The notes below the pieces were generated by a model, which was given only the letters and a program-made list of their open reading frames with translations, had not been told where the DNA came from and ran no database searches. A DNA stretch of 64,000 nucleotides from JAHIYU01 sp964476155 (GTDB lineage Bacteria > Krumholzibacteriota > Krumholzibacteriia > LZORAL124-64-63). Below, piece by piece: positions 52,435-61,761 of the stretch. Position numbers and translations under genes: made by a program. The stretch covers positions 1 through 64,000 of the forward strand of contig CAYYYS010000009.1 of NCBI GenBank assembly GCA_964476155.1, in the 5' to 3' direction. The number at the start of each line of letters is the position of its first letter. Position 1 is the first letter of the stretch.

Positions 52435-55400
52435 CTATTTCGTCAACAACATCTTGAGAGTGAGCTCATCCCCATCATGCCGTAAACGCGCGAAGTACAC
52501 GCCCGAAGCAACGACACGACCGTTTTCGTCGGTGCCGTTCCAGGACATCGTATGCCGGCCGGAGTCCATGACGCCCCGGTGGAGCGTGCGCACCTGGTGG
52601 CCGCGCACATCGATGACATCCAGGGTCACGTCGCCAGCGCGGGGCATGGCGAAGACGATCTCGGTCGCCGGGTTGAACGGGTTCGGGTAGTTGCCATTGA
52701 GGGTCAACACCCGCGGCGTGTCCGCGTCGGTGCCCGTCTCCACGATCATCGTCACGGTGACGACCTCGGGGGCGCCGCCGCAGTTGTGATCGATCAGGAC
52801 ATAGGCCGTGTAGGTGCCGTCGGCTATGCCGGTGGCGTCGTAGTTGATGTCCACGTTCTGGTAGCCGTTCTGGGGCAGGGTGCCCTCCGTCGGGTTCACG
52901 GTTAACCAGGTGACCATCTCGAACAGGGCGAACTCGGCGTCGCTGGTGTCGGTGATGGCGTCATCGAGGCTCGAGACGCGGATCAGGGCCGTCGTGGTGT
53001 TCGGGCCGGCCAGGGTGACCGTTTCGGTGCCGTCGTTGGGTGTCGAGGCCACGAGGGTCTCCCAGGTGCCGCCGCCGTTGCGGCTCAGCTCGATCTTGAC
53101 CGTCGACAGGTCGCCCGCGTGGTCCCAGGTCACCGCATAGTCGTTGCCCCACGCCAGGCTCTCGCCGCCGTTGGGGTAGGTCACCGTGACCGACGGACCG
53201 GAGGCGGTCATGCTGAAGGTGCCGCTCAGGTCGTGGGGTGTCGATCCGTAGATGTCGCCCTGGACGAACCAGCCGAAGGTCTGTTCGCCGGTCAGGGAGC
53301 CGTCGAAGGTCACGTTGAGTGTACCGGTGGCCGTCTCGCCGCCTCGCAGGGCGCCCCAGCTACCCCCGTCGGTGCCGTGCCAGTTGGTGGTTACACCGTC
53401 GCCGGTGGTACCGGTCCAGAGCAGGGGATCGGTGCCGCCGCTCAGGGTGGTGGCCGAGTTGACCGTGACGCCCGCGGGGACGGTGATTTCCGCGTCGGTC
53501 AGCCACTCGACGTCAGTGCTGGCGTTGTAGACCGAAATGTCCAGGTCGACGGTCGAGCCGGCCAGGAACTCGTTCTGGCCGCAGGTCACCGAGGAGCCGG
53601 CCACGCTCTTGTCGGCCTTCTCGTAGGGATTCTCGGCCTGATAGGTGATGCTGAAATTGAGCTGGGAGTCGGGCTCGCCCAGGTTGGAAATGCGCAACGC
53701 GTCGGTGTCGGTCGCGCCCGACTCCAGGGTGGTGGAACAGGCCGTGAAGCTCAGGTCGATGGCCGGCGAGGCCATCAGCACGTCTTCTATGTGCGGTTCC
53801 ATGTTTTGGGCCGTGACGACCATGTGCAGGGGCAGGCCGCCGTCGGGGGTGACCAGGAAGTCGACGACCACTGTACCCGTTACGCCGACGGTACCGCCGC
53901 CGACCAGGGTCGTACCCTGGCTCAGACCGACGTAGCTTCCGGGTGACGCGCTGACCGTCAGCGAAGTCGAGCCCATGGCGTCGACGGTCACGGGGTTGAC
54001 GCTCGGCACACCCATGTAGGTGCTCAGGCTGGGGTCGCCCATCAGGTTGTAGATGTTCCAGTAGTACTGGGTGCTGCCCGAGCCCGCCTCCTGGACGGCC
54101 AGGTTGCCGGAGAAGATCAGGGCGTCGTTGGTCACGTACCACAGGTCCATGCCTTCGCCGTGGTCGTGGAAGATGCCGTCGTAGGCGCCCACACCCGTGT
54201 CGGCGAACGGGATGTTACCGTCGATGATCCCGGAGGGGCAGGAGCCGGCGCCCCACCAGAAGTCCTCGTCCCACTGCGTATTGTTGCTGGCGCCGATGTA
54301 GCCGATGCCACCCTTGTCGACGGCCCGCAGCCAGGTCTCGCCGAAGCACTCGCCGTAGTCATAGGTCCCTGTCAAACAGCAGTTGCCGATGGCCAGACAG
54401 TACTTTTCGGAATTACCCAGGTTGTTGATGTCCGATTGGGTAAAGCTGGGGTCGGACCAGTTGGTCTGGCCGCCGTGGGCGGTGTAGTTGATGAAGGCCA
54501 CGCCGTCGCTCACGGTCTGGACAATGGCGGCGTCCACGCTGCCGCTCGAGGCGGGATAGAGCCAGGTGTTGCTGGTGATGCCGTGGGCCGCGTTGAAGTA
54601 GTTGTCGGTGCCGTAGTTGATCTGACCGTTACCGTGCGTCGACGCATAACCATAATCCACGCCGGCGATCAGGGTCACTTCGCCCAGGTAGCTGGGATCG
54701 GACATGGTGAACTGGTCGTACATCAGGGTCTTGTCGATCATCGCCTGCAGTTGCGAGGCGTTGGTGGCGGAGAAGCGGCCGTAGTAGATGTCCGGCACGT
54801 AGTCGCCGTCCATGGTGCAGTAGGGGCGGTCGGTGGCGTCGCCGCCCACGGAGTAGGTGGGCATCTGGGCCACATCGCCCACGAAGAGCACGAAGCTGGG
54901 CGCCGGTTGTGAGGCCGTGGCGTTATCGTACAGGTCCTGGATGTAGCTCTGGATCGACGTGGTGGTCGAGCCGACCTCGGGAGTGCCCGTCACCGCGAGG
55001 ATCGTGTTGAAGCCGCGCTGGGTCTTCCAGTTGACGAAGTCGGCGAGCTGGTACTCGAACTCCGGCGGCGTGACGATGACCATGGTCACCAGATCGCCGA
55101 CGTGGTCGGGGTAGCTGTCGTGCAGGCCCCGCGAGCCGTCGAGCTGGGAGTAGAGATGATCGAAGAAGGGACTCGCGGTCCGGGCGTACAGGTCGCCGCC
55201 GGCGCTATTGTCGCCGCCTTCGTAGATGATCTCGAGCTCGGCGCTTTCGACGATCTCCAGTTCACCGGTGCCCGGTCGGTAGGTTACCGGTGCGAACTCG
55301 AGGCGTCCGAAGTCCATGGCGCGCAGGCGGCCCTGGGGAACGACGGTGGCCAGCGCGCGGGTGGTCTTGTCGACCTGGTAGGCGGCCTGGTCGTAGACAA

Positions 55401-55821
55401 AGGGCCAGGTCTCGCGGTCCGCGTTCTTGGGCATGGACGGCTGGGCCGGCATGATCAGGGTGTCGATACCCAGATCGGACAGCTTGACCGTGCGGGTGCG
55501 CACATCGCGCACTTCGACCCGGGCCGTGGCGCCCAGGGGCAGCGCGACCAGTGTATTCATCATGGGGAGCTCGGGGGCACCTTCGGTCCGCGTGGCGTGG
55601 AAGCCGGGCAGAACGAGGCGGGTGAAGCCGCCGGCCTTGGTATCGACCGCCATGGTCTGGATGTCACCAACCCGGAGATGGTACGTCAGGCCGCCGGTCT
55701 TCTGGTCGACCATGGTCATGGTGGAGGTCTCGCCGTCGATGGGTATGACGCCCGCCTGGGCGAATCCCGCGGTCATGATGACGATCGTGGCCAGTAGGCC
55801 GATGAGCATGTGCTTGGGCAT
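52435..55821 (-). CDS. Secreted gingipain-like C25 cysteine peptidase with FlgD-type tail
   Basis: 1128 residues with a signal peptide (MLIGLLATIVIMTAGFAQA). An N-terminal propeptide-like domain is followed by the C25 caspase-like fold: VTMVIVTPPEFEYQLADFVN, VLFVGDVAQMP, catalytic His in FINYTAHGGQTNW and Cys in AIGNCCLTGTYDYGE. Ig-like repeats follow, then YPNPFNPATEIVFAMPRAGD and the end LTLKMLLTK. In relatives such enzymes are exported by type IX secretion; no type IX genes are in the window. Confidence 0.88.
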   Translation of the reverse strand: MPKHMLIGLLATIVIMTAGFAQAGVIPIDGETSTMTMVDQKTGGLTYHLRVGDIQTMAVDTKAGGFTRLVLPGFHATRTEGAPELPMMNTLVALPLGATARVEVRDVRTRTVKLSDLGIDTLIMPAQPSMPKNADRETWPFVYDQAAYQVDKTTRALATVVPQGRLRAMDFGRLEFAPVTYRPGTGELEIVESAELEIIYEGGDNSAGGDLYARTASPFFDHLYSQLDGSRGLHDSYPDHVGDLVTMVIVTPPEFEYQLADFVNWKTQRGFNTILAVTGTPEVGSTTTSIQSYIQDLYDNATASQPAPSFVLFVGDVAQMPTYSVGGDATDRPYCTMDGDYVPDIYYGRFSATNASQLQAMIDKTLMYDQFTMSDPSYLGEVTLIAGVDYGYASTHGNGQINYGTDNYFNAAHGITSNTWLYPASSGSVDAAIVQTVSDGVAFINYTAHGGQTNWSDPSFTQSDINNLGNSEKYCLAIGNCCLTGTYDYGECFGETWLRAVDKGGIGYIGASNNTQWDEDFWWGAGSCPSGIIDGNIPFADTGVGAYDGIFHDHGEGMDLWYVTNDALIFSGNLAVQEAGSGSTQYYWNIYNLMGDPSLSTYMGVPSVNPVTVDAMGSTSLTVSASPGSYVGLSQGTTLVGGGTVGVTGTVVVDFLVTPDGGLPLHMVVTAQNMEPHIEDVLMASPAIDLSFTACSTTLESGATDTDALRISNLGEPDSQLNFSITYQAENPYEKADKSVAGSSVTCGQNEFLAGSTVDLDISVYNASTDVEWLTDAEITVPAGVTVNSATTLSGGTDPLLWTGTTGDGVTTNWHGTDGGSWGALRGGETATGTLNVTFDGSLTGEQTFGWFVQGDIYGSTPHDLSGTFSMTASGPSVTVTYPNGGESLAWGNDYAVTWDHAGDLSTVKIELSRNGGGTWETLVASTPNDGTETVTLAGPNTTTALIRVSSLDDAITDTSDAEFALFEMVTWLTVNPTEGTLPQNGYQNVDINYDATGIADGTYTAYVLIDHNCGGAPEVVTVTMIVETGTDADTPRVLTLNGNYPNPFNPATEIVFAMPRAGDVTLDVIDVRGHQVRTLHRGVMDSGRHTMSWNGTDENGRVVASGVYFARLRHDGDELTLKMLLTK

Positions 55822-55962
55822 TGGCTAGCTCCCTTGATTTGTCAGATCTGTTTTTTGAATTCAGGCTCCGCTATTATATCGCCAATAAGTCACAAAACGA
55901 TCACGGCTAGTTGATTGCGAAGTTAGCCATATTAAATGGATCAGGGACGGCCTTACCTGTCT

Positions 55963-55990
55963 TTGACTCCAGTTAACCATGTGTTAATCT
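55963..55990 (+). promoter_or_regulatory. Promoter and possible operator of the molybdenum hydroxylase operon
   Basis: TTGACT (55963-55968), 16-base spacer, TAATCT (55985-55990). Within the spacer TTAAC (55973-55977) and GTTAA (55983-55987) form an inverted repeat that a regulator could use. The spacer 55822-56035 is A+T-rich and holds no gene. Confidence 0.5.
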
Positions 55991-56035
55991 CGAGTTACGG
56001 GCATTATCCCAACCAGAGATGAGAGGAACCTGCAC

Positions 56036-56818
56036 ATGGGCGTGCATACGTATCACAAACCGAAATCACTGACCGAGGCCGCGGATCTGCTGGCGGCCGA
56101 CAAGACGTCGGCGATTATCGGTGGCGGCGCATACCTGAGACTGGGCGCCAGAAAGTTCGAGACGGCGATCGATCTCTTCGACGCCGGGCTGGATTATATC
56201 CGCGAAACCGACGCCGGGCTGGAAGTGGGGGCCATGGTCACCTACCGCAGGCTCGAGACCGATCCGCTGGTGCGGGCCTACGCCGACGGCGTGCTCGCCA
56301 AGGCGGTCGAACGGATCGTCGGCGTACAGATGCGCAACATCGTCACCGTCGGCGGCACCGTTTTCGGGCGCTACGCCTTTTCGAATCTGACCACCGCCCT
56401 GCTCGCCCTCGATGCTGACGTGGTTCTCCATGGCGCGGGGCGTCTGCCCTTGTCCGAGTTCGTGTCGCGCAAGCCGGATCGCGGCGATATTCTCGGCGCG
56501 ATCGTTCTGCCGCGAGAAGGGGGTCGCGCCGCCTGGCAGGACCTGTCGCGCACTCGCAACGACTATGCCGTGCTGAACGTGTGCGTGGCCGGGAGTGATG
56601 AACCGCGTGTGGTCGTGGGCGCCCGTCCCGGCGTAGCACGTCTTTGCCCCGATGCTTCGGCCGCCATGGCCGCTGGTGGCGACGACGCTCCCGCGCGAGC
56701 CGGCGAAGCCGCTGCCGCCGAACTGGACTTCGGTGACGACCTGCGCGCGTCGGCCGACTATCGCCGTCAGCTGTGTCGAGTGCTGGTGGAACGCGCCGTG
56801 AAGGAGGTGCTGTCATGA
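56036..56818 (+). CDS. Molybdenum hydroxylase FAD-binding subunit
   Basis: 260 residues of the CoxM/XdhB type: KSLTEAADLLAADKTSAIIG GG, AMVTYRRLE and the FAD motif VQMRNIVTVGGTVFGRY. It is shorter than 4-hydroxybenzoyl-CoA reductase beta subunits and lacks their extra [4Fe-4S] loop. The C-terminal CO_deh_flav_C domain is trimmed. It passes electrons from the Fe-S subunit to the acceptor. First gene of five coupled genes. Confidence 0.85.
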   Translation: MGVHTYHKPKSLTEAADLLAADKTSAIIGGGAYLRLGARKFETAIDLFDAGLDYIRETDAGLEVGAMVTYRRLETDPLVRAYADGVLAKAVERIVGVQMRNIVTVGGTVFGRYAFSNLTTALLALDADVVLHGAGRLPLSEFVSRKPDRGDILGAIVLPREGGRAAWQDLSRTRNDYAVLNVCVAGSDEPRVVVGARPGVARLCPDASAAMAAGGDDAPARAGEAAAAELDFGDDLRASADYRRQLCRVLVERAVKEVLS

Positions 56819-57267
56819 TCATCCGCTTCGAATTGAACGGACGCAGCGCGGCCTGGGAGGTGGCGCCGGGCGAGACCCTGCTCGAAGCCTTGCGGCGCCA
56901 CGAGATCACCAGCGTCAAGCATGGCTGCGATACCGCGTCCTGCGGCACCTGCACCGTGTTGTTGGACGGCAAGCCGGTACCCTCTTGCGCCGTGCCCGCC
57001 GGTCGCGTCGACGGCCACGCGCTGTTGACGGTGGAGGGCGTGCCCGACACGGCGCGCCGACTGGGTGAACACATGGCCGCCGAGGGCGCCGACCAGTGCG
57101 GCTTCTGCAGCCCCGGTCTAGTCATGTCCATGATCGCCATGGTCGAGGAATTGAACGATCCCACCGACGATGAAATCAACGCCTATCTGGCCGGCAACCT
57201 GTGCCGTTGCTCGGGCTACGTGAGCCAGACGCGGGCGATTCGCCGGTACCTGGAGGTGACGTCGTGA
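56815..57267 (+). CDS. Molybdenum hydroxylase [2Fe-2S] subunit
   Basis: 150 residues with the plant-type cluster HGCDTASCGTCTVLLDGKPVP and the second cluster QCGFCSPG plus GNLCRCSGY, as in CoxS/XdhC proteins. ATGA overlap with the FAD subunit and GTGA overlap with the next gene. Confidence 0.92.
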   Translation: MIIRFELNGRSAAWEVAPGETLLEALRRHEITSVKHGCDTASCGTCTVLLDGKPVPSCAVPAGRVDGHALLTVEGVPDTARRLGEHMAAEGADQCGFCSPGLVMSMIAMVEELNDPTDDEINAYLAGNLCRCSGYVSQTRAIRRYLEVTS

Positions 57268-59567
57268 GTGAAGTTGGACGCAGCCTCCCCAAGATCGACG
57301 GCGTGGGCCTGGTCATGGGACGCCCCGCCTACGCGGACGACCTGGCGCCCCGCGACGCCCTGGTCGTAAAAGCCCTGCGCAGTCCCCATGCTTTTGCGCG
57401 TATCGTGTCCATCGACACGACGGCCGCCGCGGCCATGCCCGGCGTCCACTGCGTGCTGACCTGGCGCGACGTGCCGCGCGTGGCCATCACGCGGGCCGGA
57501 CAGGGACATCCCGAACCCTCGCCGCGAGACCGGTTCATCCTGGACGAGTTCGTGCGCCACGTGGGGGACGAGGCCGCCGCCGTGGCCGCCGCCACCGAGG
57601 CCGAGGCCGACGCCGCGCTGGCGGCTATCGCGATCGAGTATGAGGTACTTGATCCTGTCCTCGATTTCGAGTCGTCCGAGGGGCACGCCTCGATTCTGCA
57701 TCCGGAGTCGGAGGCCCACGAGAACTTCCCCATCGGTTTCGATCCGGCCAACAACGTGGCCAGCGCCTACGCCATGAACGTGGCGGATGTGGACGCCGTG
57801 GTCGACGGGGCCGAGGTTGTTCTGCGTCGAACCTATTACACCCAGGCCCAGCAGCACGTGGCCCTGGAGCCCATGGCCTGCTCGACCTGGCTCGACCTGC
57901 ACGGTCGGCTGAACGTGATCTCGTCGACCCAGACGCCCTGGCACGTGCGTCGTATCATGGCGCGCGCCCTGGAAATTCCGGTCAAGGACATCCGCGTCAA
58001 CAAGCCGCGCATCGGCGGCGGTTTCGGCGGCAAGCAGATGATCCACGGCGAGCTGCTCTGTGGCCTGTCGACCCTGCGCACGGGACGACCGACCAAGATG
58101 GTCTACTCGCGCCGCGAGGTCTTCGACGCCACCAACACGCGCCATCCCATGCGCCTCGACATGACCGTGGCCGCCGATCGCGACGGTCGACTGCGGGCCA
58201 TCGACATGCAGATCCTGTCGGACACGGGGGCCTACGGTGAGCATGCGTTGACGGTCTTCATGATCGCCGGTGCCAAGACACTCCCCCTGTACAACAAAGT
58301 CGACGCGGTGCGCTTCGGTGGAAAAACGGTGTACAGCAACCACGTCCCCGGCGGCGCCTTCCGCGGCTACGGCGCGATCCAGGGCAACTACGCCCTGGAG
58401 TCGGTGCTGGCCGAACTGGCCCACGAGCTGGGTCTGGATCCCATCGCCCTGCGCGAGATGAACATGATCGGCGAGGGGGAGACGTCGCCTATCTTCGCCA
58501 TCATGGGCGAAGGCACCGAGGGTCGCGCGCAGACCGTCGACAGCTGCAAGCTGCCCGAGTGCGTCCGGCGCGGTCGCGAGATGATCGGCTGGGACGACAA
58601 GTATCCCCGCCGGGACGCCGGACCGGACAAGGTGCGCGGCGTGGGCATGGCGCTGGCCATGCAGGGCTCGGGTATCCCGGGCATCGACATGGCGTCGGCC
58701 ACGCTCAAGCTCAACGACTTCGGCTCGTTCAACCTGCTGATCGGCGCGACCGACCTGGGCACCGGCAGCGACACTATCCTGGCGCAGATCGCCGCCGATG
58801 ATCTGGGCGTGACCACCGACAAGATCATCGTCTACTCGAGCGACACCGACCGGACGCCCTTCGACACGGGTGCCTACGCGTCGAGCACCACCTACGTTTC
58901 GGGCCACGCCGTGCGCGAGGCGGCGGCGATGATGAAAGCGGCCCTGGTCGAGGAAGGCGCCCGCTCCCTGGGCTGCAACCCGTCCGATGCCGCCTTCGAC
59001 GGCGAAACGGTACGCGGCCCCGATGGCGAGATCAGCCTGGAGGACCTGTCCACGCACCTGCTTTACAGCGAGCACCAGAAACAGCTCTGCGTGACGGGCA
59101 GTCACTTGTGCGAGAAATCGCCGCCGCCCTACATGGCGGGCTTCGCCGAAGTGGAAGTGGACACCGCCACCGGCCAGGTGACGTTGCTCGACTACGTGGC
59201 GATCGTCGACTGCGGCAACGCCATCAACCCCAACCTGGCAAAGGTGCAGGTGGAGGGTGGTCTGGCCCAGGGTGTCGGCATGGCGTTGACCGAGGAGGTG
59301 CGCTACGGCAAGCGCGGCCACCTGCGGACCAACGACATGATGACCTACAAGATCCCGTCCCGCGAGGATGTGCCGAGTCTGCGCGTGGAACTGGTTGACA
59401 GCCACGAACCCAGCGGTCCCCACGGTGCCAAGTCCGTGGGCGAGATCGGTATCGACACACCGCCGGCGGTCATCGCCAACGCCGTCTTCAATGCGGTGGG
59501 CGTGCGGATACGCGATCTGCCCATCACTCCCGAGAAGGTGCTGAAGGCACTCGGCAAAAAGGAGTGA
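57264..59567 (+). CDS. Molybdenum hydroxylase large (molybdopterin) subunit 1
   Basis: 767 residues, GTG start. Family motifs are GGGFGGKQMIHGE, PGGAFRGYGAIQGN, the cofactor segment TDLGTGSDTILAQIAA, STTYVSGHAVREAA and the catalytic Glu in KSVGEIGIDTPPAV. It forms a three-subunit enzyme with the two genes upstream. Substrate could be a purine, another N-heterocycle or an aldehyde; the motifs resemble XdhA of anaerobes. Confidence 0.88.
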   Translation: MSEVGRSLPKIDGVGLVMGRPAYADDLAPRDALVVKALRSPHAFARIVSIDTTAAAAMPGVHCVLTWRDVPRVAITRAGQGHPEPSPRDRFILDEFVRHVGDEAAAVAAATEAEADAALAAIAIEYEVLDPVLDFESSEGHASILHPESEAHENFPIGFDPANNVASAYAMNVADVDAVVDGAEVVLRRTYYTQAQQHVALEPMACSTWLDLHGRLNVISSTQTPWHVRRIMARALEIPVKDIRVNKPRIGGGFGGKQMIHGELLCGLSTLRTGRPTKMVYSRREVFDATNTRHPMRLDMTVAADRDGRLRAIDMQILSDTGAYGEHALTVFMIAGAKTLPLYNKVDAVRFGGKTVYSNHVPGGAFRGYGAIQGNYALESVLAELAHELGLDPIALREMNMIGEGETSPIFAIMGEGTEGRAQTVDSCKLPECVRRGREMIGWDDKYPRRDAGPDKVRGVGMALAMQGSGIPGIDMASATLKLNDFGSFNLLIGATDLGTGSDTILAQIAADDLGVTTDKIIVYSSDTDRTPFDTGAYASSTTYVSGHAVREAAAMMKAALVEEGARSLGCNPSDAAFDGETVRGPDGEISLEDLSTHLLYSEHQKQLCVTGSHLCEKSPPPYMAGFAEVEVDTATGQVTLLDYVAIVDCGNAINPNLAKVQVEGGLAQGVGMALTEEVRYGKRGHLRTNDMMTYKIPSREDVPSLRVELVDSHEPSGPHGAKSVGEIGIDTPPAVIANAVFNAVGVRIRDLPITPEKVLKALGKKE

Positions 59568-59571
59568 GGTC

Positions 59572-61761
59572 GTGACTGAACACCGCCACGTCGGTCGCGG
59601 ACTCGACAGGTGCGACGCCTGGGACAAGGTGACCGGCCGAACCCGTTTTCTGGCGGACATCCCCCGGCCCGACGCCTGGTTCGGCGCCGCGTTGCCGTCG
59701 CCGGTCGCCCGCGGCCGGTTGCTTGGGATCGACCGTGATCCCGGCTTCGACTGGTCGCGCGTGACGGTCATAACCGCCGCCGACCTGCCCGGACCCAACT
59801 GCGTGGCCATGATCCACGAGGACCTGCCGCTGCTGGCCGACCCCGACATCAATTTCGTGACCCAGGCGTTGGCCCTGGTGGCCGCTCCCGATCGCGGGAC
59901 GCTCGCCGCGGCCCTGTCCGCCCTCACGCCCGACATAGAGGCGCGCCCGCCGCTGCTCACAGTGGAACAGGCTCTCGCCGGTGACGACGTGATCTGGGGC
60001 GAGGACAACATCATCTCCGACTACCTGATCGAATCGGGCGACGTGGACGCGGCCCTCGCCGCGGCCGACTGGGTCGTCGAAGGGGTCTACCGCACCGGCT
60101 ACCAGGAACACATCTACCTGGAACCCCAAGGTGTGATCGCCACGCCTCGCGACGACGGCGGCGTGGAAATCCTCGGTTCGATGCAGTGTCCGTTCTACGT
60201 GCACAACGCCCTGGCTCGCGGCCTGGGTGTGGACCGCGACCGCATCGTGGTGCGTCAGTCGCCCACCGGCGGGGCGTTTGGCGGCAAGGAAGACTACCCG
60301 TCCATCATGGCGCTGCAGACGGCGGTCCTGGCGCTTGAATGCGGCCGGCCGGTGTCGATGATCTACGACCGTCACGAAGACATCGTGCTCACGACCAAGC
60401 GACATCCCGCGGTGGTGCGTCATCGTACGGGCGTCGATCCCAAGAGCGGCCGACTCGTAGCCGCGGACATCGACGTGATTATCGACGCGGGTGCTTTCAC
60501 CACCATGAGTCCCGTTGTTTTGTCGAGGGCGATCCTGCACGCCGTCGGCACCTACTTCGTACCCGTCGCGCGAATCCGAGGGCGGGCCGTGGCCACCAAC
60601 ACGCCGCCCAACGGCGCTTTCCGCGGTTTCGGTGTGCCCCAGTCCATCTTTGCCGCCGAACGACACATGGACCGCATCGCCCGGGAGCTGGGCCTTGATC
60701 CCCGGGACCTGCGCCGCACGAACATCCTGCAGCCCGGCGACACCTTCCCCTTCGGCCAGACGTTGCGGGAGGATGACGTGGCCGCCGAACTCGTCTACGA
60801 ACGGGCCCTCGCGATCTCCCGCTTCGACGAGCGACGGGAGGCGGCCCGAGTCACCAATGAGACCATCCGCTCCGACGGCGCGGTTGTGCGTCGAGGCGTG
60901 GGCTCGGCCTTGGTCTTCCACGGCGGCGGTTTTACCGGCGACGGGGAGACGCGCATTGCCGCCGAGGTCAAGGTGCGGCGCGAGACCGACGGCACGGTCA
61001 CCCTGCTGCTCGGCAGCGTGGAAATGGGCCAGGGCGCCGAAACCGTCCTGCCCATGATCGCGGCCGAAGCCCTGGACATGCCCCTCGAAAAGATCACCTA
61101 TCATCAGCCCGACACCGGCGTGGTGGCCGACAGCGGTCCCACCGTGGCGTCGCGGACCACCATGGTCGTGGGCCGCATTCTGGTGCAGGCCTGCCGCAAC
61201 CTGGTCGAGCGCGAGGCCGCAGGCGCCGCGGCGCCCTGCGAGGCGACCGCCCGCTACGAGCCCGATCCCGAAATGGCCTGGGACCAGGACCGCTACCAGG
61301 GCTACGCCTACCAGGGGTACGCCTGGGGCGCGGCCGTGGTGGAGGTGGAGGTGGACACGGATACGCTCGAGGTGCGGCCGCTCCACTGCACGGTGGTCGT
61401 CGAGATCGGCCGGGCCATCAACCCCGTGCTCTGCGTGGGGCAGGTGGAGGGCGGCGTGTTGCAGGGACTGGCCTGGGGCTCGCTGGAAGAAGTGAAGACC
61501 GAAGGCGGCCGCTACCTGAACGACCGCATGGCCACGTACATCATTCCCACCTGCCTGGACGCGCCCGACTTCCAGGTGGAGATGGCCGAGGTGCCGTCGC
61601 CGCGCGGGGCGTACGGCGCCAAGGGACTGGGCGAGATGCCCATGAACGTGGGCGCGCCGGCCCTGGCGTCGGCCGTCGAGGACGCGCTCGGTTTCGCCGG
61701 TGACGAGATTCCGCTCACCCCTGAACGTCTCATGGAAAACGGGCCGGAGGTGTCATCGTGA
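59572..61761 (+). CDS. Molybdenum hydroxylase large (molybdopterin) subunit 2
   Basis: 729 residues, GTG start 4 bases after subunit 1. Motifs are GGAFGGKEDYPSIMALQ, PNGAFRGFGVPQS, GSVEMGQGAETVLPMIA, TVASRTTMVVGR and the catalytic Glu in KGLGEMPMNVGAP. Clearly a different enzyme from subunit 1: sequence, length and partner differ. It pairs with the fused Fe-S/FAD protein that follows, with which it overlaps by 4 bases. Confidence 0.88.
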   Translation: MTEHRHVGRGLDRCDAWDKVTGRTRFLADIPRPDAWFGAALPSPVARGRLLGIDRDPGFDWSRVTVITAADLPGPNCVAMIHEDLPLLADPDINFVTQALALVAAPDRGTLAAALSALTPDIEARPPLLTVEQALAGDDVIWGEDNIISDYLIESGDVDAALAAADWVVEGVYRTGYQEHIYLEPQGVIATPRDDGGVEILGSMQCPFYVHNALARGLGVDRDRIVVRQSPTGGAFGGKEDYPSIMALQTAVLALECGRPVSMIYDRHEDIVLTTKRHPAVVRHRTGVDPKSGRLVAADIDVIIDAGAFTTMSPVVLSRAILHAVGTYFVPVARIRGRAVATNTPPNGAFRGFGVPQSIFAAERHMDRIARELGLDPRDLRRTNILQPGDTFPFGQTLREDDVAAELVYERALAISRFDERREAARVTNETIRSDGAVVRRGVGSALVFHGGGFTGDGETRIAAEVKVRRETDGTVTLLLGSVEMGQGAETVLPMIAAEALDMPLEKITYHQPDTGVVADSGPTVASRTTMVVGRILVQACRNLVEREAAGAAAPCEATARYEPDPEMAWDQDRYQGYAYQGYAWGAAVVEVEVDTDTLEVRPLHCTVVVEIGRAINPVLCVGQVEGGVLQGLAWGSLEEVKTEGGRYLNDRMATYIIPTCLDAPDFQVEMAEVPSPRGAYGAKGLGEMPMNVGAPALASAVEDALGFAGDEIPLTPERLMENGPEVSS

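Noticed and set aside
56036..59567. 4-hydroxybenzoyl-CoA reductase (HcrABC)
   Set aside because: Attractive beside bam genes, but the FAD subunit is too short and lacks the extra [4Fe-4S] loop of HcrB.
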